Of a DNA stretch of 46,206 bases, positions 44,021-46,206 are shown in pieces. Under the pieces are notes generated by a model that worked only from the letters and a program-made list of their open reading frames with translations, did not search any database and was not told the origin of the DNA. The DNA is from Spirulina subsalsa CS-330 (GTDB lineage Bacteria > Cyanobacteriota > Cyanobacteriia > Cyanobacteriales > Spirulinaceae). Location: positions 1 to 46,206 of the forward strand of contig NZ_JAQMTY010000166.1 in the NCBI RefSeq assembly GCF_028330765.1, given 5' to 3'. Numbering within the stretch: position 1 is the first letter of the stretch; each line of letters begins with the position of its first letter. The translations under genes and the position numbers were made by a program.

Positions 44021-45502
44021 TTAGGATAAAAGGGGCTGGAGGTTGAGATGATCTTCTACGAGGGTGGCGAGGCCGTTGAGCATGATTTCCCGCTGTTCCC
44101 GGTAGTTGGATACCCCCGTCGGCAGCGAGAGCAGGCCCCGCCGTTGGCGCAGGTGGTTAATCCAGGTGCGCCGCCAGGGGCCATTATCAAAAATGCCGTG
44201 GAGATAGCACCCCCAGATCGATTGATTGGGATCGACGAGGCCGAGGCTGTCGTCATCAAAGAGGGCCTGGGGTTGATTGGTGGCATCACGGCGGCGGTGG
44301 AGCCGCTGGGTTTGGCCCTGGTGGATTTCGTAGCCTTCGATGGGAAGACCGGCGTGGGGATAATAGGAAAAGCAGGTGCGCTGCTGGACGATTTTGTCGC
44401 GGGTGATCGTGGTTTGGATCGGGAGGAGTTGGAGTCCGGTTTGTTCACCGGCTTCGCCTTCGAGACCGTGGGGATCGGCGATGCGATCGCCCAACATTTG
44501 AAAGCCGCCACAAATCCCAAACACCGTCCCTCCGGCGGCTACATAGTCTTGAATTTTTTTCGCCATGCCGCTGCTGTGGAGGGCGTTGAGATCACTCAAT
44601 GTAGTTTTCGAGCCGGGCAGAATCACCGCATCAGGGTAGCCCAATTCCCCGTCGAGATTGACATATTTCACCCCCACCGTTGGCTCGGCTTCGAGGGGGT
44701 CAAAGTCGGTGAAGTTGGCAATGTGGGGGAGGCGGATGATGCTGATCGTGGCTTCCTGTTGGGTTTTATGCGATCGCCGATCGAGCAAACTTAAAGAATC
44801 CTCCGCCGGAAACAGTTGATTACTCCAGGGGATCACCCCCAGCACCGGAATCCCGGTATAGTTCTCCAGCCAGTCAATCCCCGGCTGCAAAATCGACAAT
44901 TGCCCCCGAAATTTATTGATCACAATCCCTTTAATCAGCGATCGCTCATCCGGGTCGAGCAGCGCCAACGTCCCCACCACATGGGCAAAAGACCCGCCCC
45001 GATCAATATCCACAATCAAAACCGTCGCCGCGTTGAGGTATTTCGCCACCCGCATATTGGTGAGGTCGCGGTGTTTGAGGTTAATTTCCGCCGGACTGCC
45101 CGCCCCCTCGCACACGATCACATCAAATTCCGACGCTAGACTGTGCAGGGATTCCGTAATCGCCTGCCAGCCCCGATCAAAATACTGCTCGTAATAGTTG
45201 GCCGCCGTGGTCGTCCCCACCGCCTGGCCGCGAATAATCACCTGGGAGGTGCTGTCGCCTTGGGGCTTGAGTAGGATCGGGTTCATCTCCACCCAGGGCT
45301 TCACCCCCGCTGCCCAGGCTTGTACCGCTTGGGCATAGCCAATTTCACCGCCGGAGGGGGTGACGTAGGCGTTCAGGGCCATGTTTTGGCCTTTGAAGGG
45401 GGTAACGCGACAATTCTGGCGGTTGAGAATCCGACAGAGGGCGGTGGCGAGCATCGATTTTCCGGCATGGGAGGTCGTGCCGACGACCATAATCGCTTTC
45501 AT
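44021..45502 (-). CDS. cobQ: cobyric acid synthase
   Basis: 493 residues from ATG 45502. Amidates the side chains of adenosylcobyrinic a,c-diamide in (pseudo)cobalamin synthesis. N-terminal dethiobiotin-synthetase-like ATP domain: MVVGTTSHAGKSMLATALC, GQNMALNAYVT, ILLKPQGDSTSQVI and VCEGAGSPAEINL. C-terminal glutamine amidotransferase domain with Cys331 in FGICGGFQMLG and His435 in GCYLHGIFDN. No deviating residues seen. It overlaps nothing and lies 9 bp after the small winged-helix-like gene on the same strand. Confidence 0.97.
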   Translation of the reverse strand: MKAIMVVGTTSHAGKSMLATALCRILNRQNCRVTPFKGQNMALNAYVTPSGGEIGYAQAVQAWAAGVKPWVEMNPILLKPQGDSTSQVIIRGQAVGTTTAANYYEQYFDRGWQAITESLHSLASEFDVIVCEGAGSPAEINLKHRDLTNMRVAKYLNAATVLIVDIDRGGSFAHVVGTLALLDPDERSLIKGIVINKFRGQLSILQPGIDWLENYTGIPVLGVIPWSNQLFPAEDSLSLLDRRSHKTQQEATISIIRLPHIANFTDFDPLEAEPTVGVKYVNLDGELGYPDAVILPGSKTTLSDLNALHSSGMAKKIQDYVAAGGTVFGICGGFQMLGDRIADPHGLEGEAGEQTGLQLLPIQTTITRDKIVQQRTCFSYYPHAGLPIEGYEIHQGQTQRLHRRRDATNQPQALFDDDSLGLVDPNQSIWGCYLHGIFDNGPWRRTWINHLRQRRGLLSLPTGVSNYREQREIMLNGLATLVEDHLNLQPLLS

Positions 45503-45511
45503 TAAATGGTT

Positions 45512-45907
45512 TTAGAGGGGGAGACGGAACCAGCGGTGTATCCAGTTGAGGAGGCGATCGCCCCAGGTCGCTGGGGGGATGCCTTGGGCGGAATCTGACC
45601 AGGCTTGGGTTAATTGCCAGCCCAACGGCGTGAGGCGAAAACTATCGGTGATGCCCTGGCCATCCACTTCCCGACGCACCAGCCCCACCTGAATCAACCA
45701 CATCATCTGACTTTCGGCCTGCCATTCCGTCAGGGGGGTGCGGGTATAGGCCTGGGTAACGCCCGCTGTTCCCGCTAGGGCATCGAGGGCGACGCTCGTG
45801 GTGCGAATCGTGCGCAACAGCGTCAGGGTAAAGGGGGAACAGCGCAGGGCACGGGCAGCGCGATCGCAAATGCGGGCAGAATAGCGAATGGAGGAAGAAG
45901 AGGTCAT
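45512..45907 (-). CDS. small winged-helix-like cyanobacterial protein (Npun_F0494 family?)
   Basis: 131 residues from ATG 45907. ALRCSPFTLTLLRTIRTTSV, MMWLIQVGLVRREVDGQGIT and DSFRLTPLGWQLTQAW form a wHTH-like pattern (helices then a strand pair), and WGDRLLNWIHRWFRLPL is a conserved C-terminal helix. It resembles what I recall of the Npun_F0494 family, function unknown. It precedes cobQ by 9 bp on the same strand, so the two are probably co-transcribed. Confidence 0.65.
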   Translation of the reverse strand: MTSSSSIRYSARICDRAARALRCSPFTLTLLRTIRTTSVALDALAGTAGVTQAYTRTPLTEWQAESQMMWLIQVGLVRREVDGQGITDSFRLTPLGWQLTQAWSDSAQGIPPATWGDRLLNWIHRWFRLPL

Positions 45908-45987
45908 GGTGCTTGCAAACGGCTAGACGTTCAGGATAGATCATGAGGCCCTCGCAAAAGGGCAATGAAGCAATTCTTTGACATACT

Positions 45988-46019
45988 CCCCCACTAAACC
46001 CTACGGGCTAGAGTGGGGG
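45988..46019. repeat. terminal hairpin of an IS200/IS605-type element
   Basis: CCCCCACT (45988-45995) and AGTGGGGG (46012-46019) form the stem, with an inner CCC-TAC-GGG. It overlaps the stop of the TnpB-like ORF, as the 3'-end structures and reRNAs of such elements do. Confidence 0.65.
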
Positions 46020-46206
46020 ATTCTGAACAGCCAGTTACCTGACCATTTATCCACTCAAACAACGATAGTTGCAGAGGGTTGCTAGGCTCAACGACTAACG
46101 CCATTGATTTATCCTGATTTCTCAAATCTGTTAATTCAGATTTAGCCGTAACTTTCTGATTATCCACCAGTAGCTTGGACGGACTAATCCCAAGTATTTC
46201 AAGTCC
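45994..46206 (-). mobile_element. C-terminal end of a TnpB-like protein (partial, runs off the window)
   Basis: An open minus-strand frame of 70 codons plus stop, cut by the right edge. It begins GLEILGISPSKLLVDNQK and ends GCSESPTLARRV. It lacks a recognisable catalytic motif because only the tail is present. The family call rests on the stop codon lying inside a terminal hairpin and on ESPTL-like tails, which I recall from cyanobacterial TnpB proteins. IscB is an alternative. The rest of the element is outside the window. Confidence 0.5.

Noticed and set aside
1-46206. CRISPR arrays, tRNA or rRNA genes
   Set aside because: No regularly spaced direct repeats and no tRNA arms or rRNA segments were seen in any intergenic region.

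Overview
The window is a piece of a cyanobacterial chromosome. The evidence is the very frequent GCGATCGC (HIP1) octamer, an ndhN gene for the photosynthetic NDH-1 complex, a cyanobacterial-type S10-spc-alpha ribosomal cluster (it starts at rplC, has no rpsJ, and ends with truA-rplM-rpsI-rpmE-prfA), and a likely hetZ-patU pair, which is typical of filamentous cyanobacteria. I cannot name the genus with certainty; a Spirulina/Leptolyngbya-like filamentous organism would fit.

Left part (1-15 kb): a nested-stem RNA-like element at the left edge, an exported trypsin-like protease, a divergent TPP enzyme between transketolase and phosphoketolase, a 53-residue Cys-rich exported peptide, a HEAT/WD40 protein, an exported M48 metalloprotease, murA, a PEP-synthase-like protein with a degenerate nucleotide-binding half, a DUF1995-like protein, a redoxin, a repeat-containing protein and ndhN. 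Several intergenic spaces hold hairpin or MITE-like repeats.

Centre (15.2-32.6 kb): one long co-directional block, rplC to prfA, for ribosome assembly, secretion (secY), adenylate kinase, initiation factor 1, RNA polymerase alpha, tRNA pseudouridylation and termination. It has a good sigma70 promoter at 15268-15296 and an unusually long (about 355 nt) leader, a second likely promoter before rpmJ, and a strong 17-bp hairpin after rpmE. Several genes start with GTG or TTG.

Accessory island (32.6-36.5 kb): immediately after prfA the sequence becomes AT-richer and carries one unknown gene and four toxin-antitoxin modules (PIN, MazF, a truncated PIN, VapC). An 88-bp site at 34103-34190 has the architecture of an integron attC site (core boxes plus paired arms with extrahelical bases). 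The flanking core-like heptamers make TA modules 1 and 2 look like gene cassettes. Two decayed pieces of the prfA 3' end lie inside and at the end of the island and are complementary: one starts exactly at the deletion point of the other. No integrase is visible. This island is the most interesting part of the window.

Right part (36.5-46.2 kb): an unknown beta-rich protein, an OmpA-domain membrane protein, fmt, an orphan antitoxin-like ORF, a hypothetical gene divergent from hetZ-patU, glutathione reductase, cobQ, a small winged-helix-like protein, and the 3' end of a TnpB-like gene with its terminal hairpin running off the right edge.
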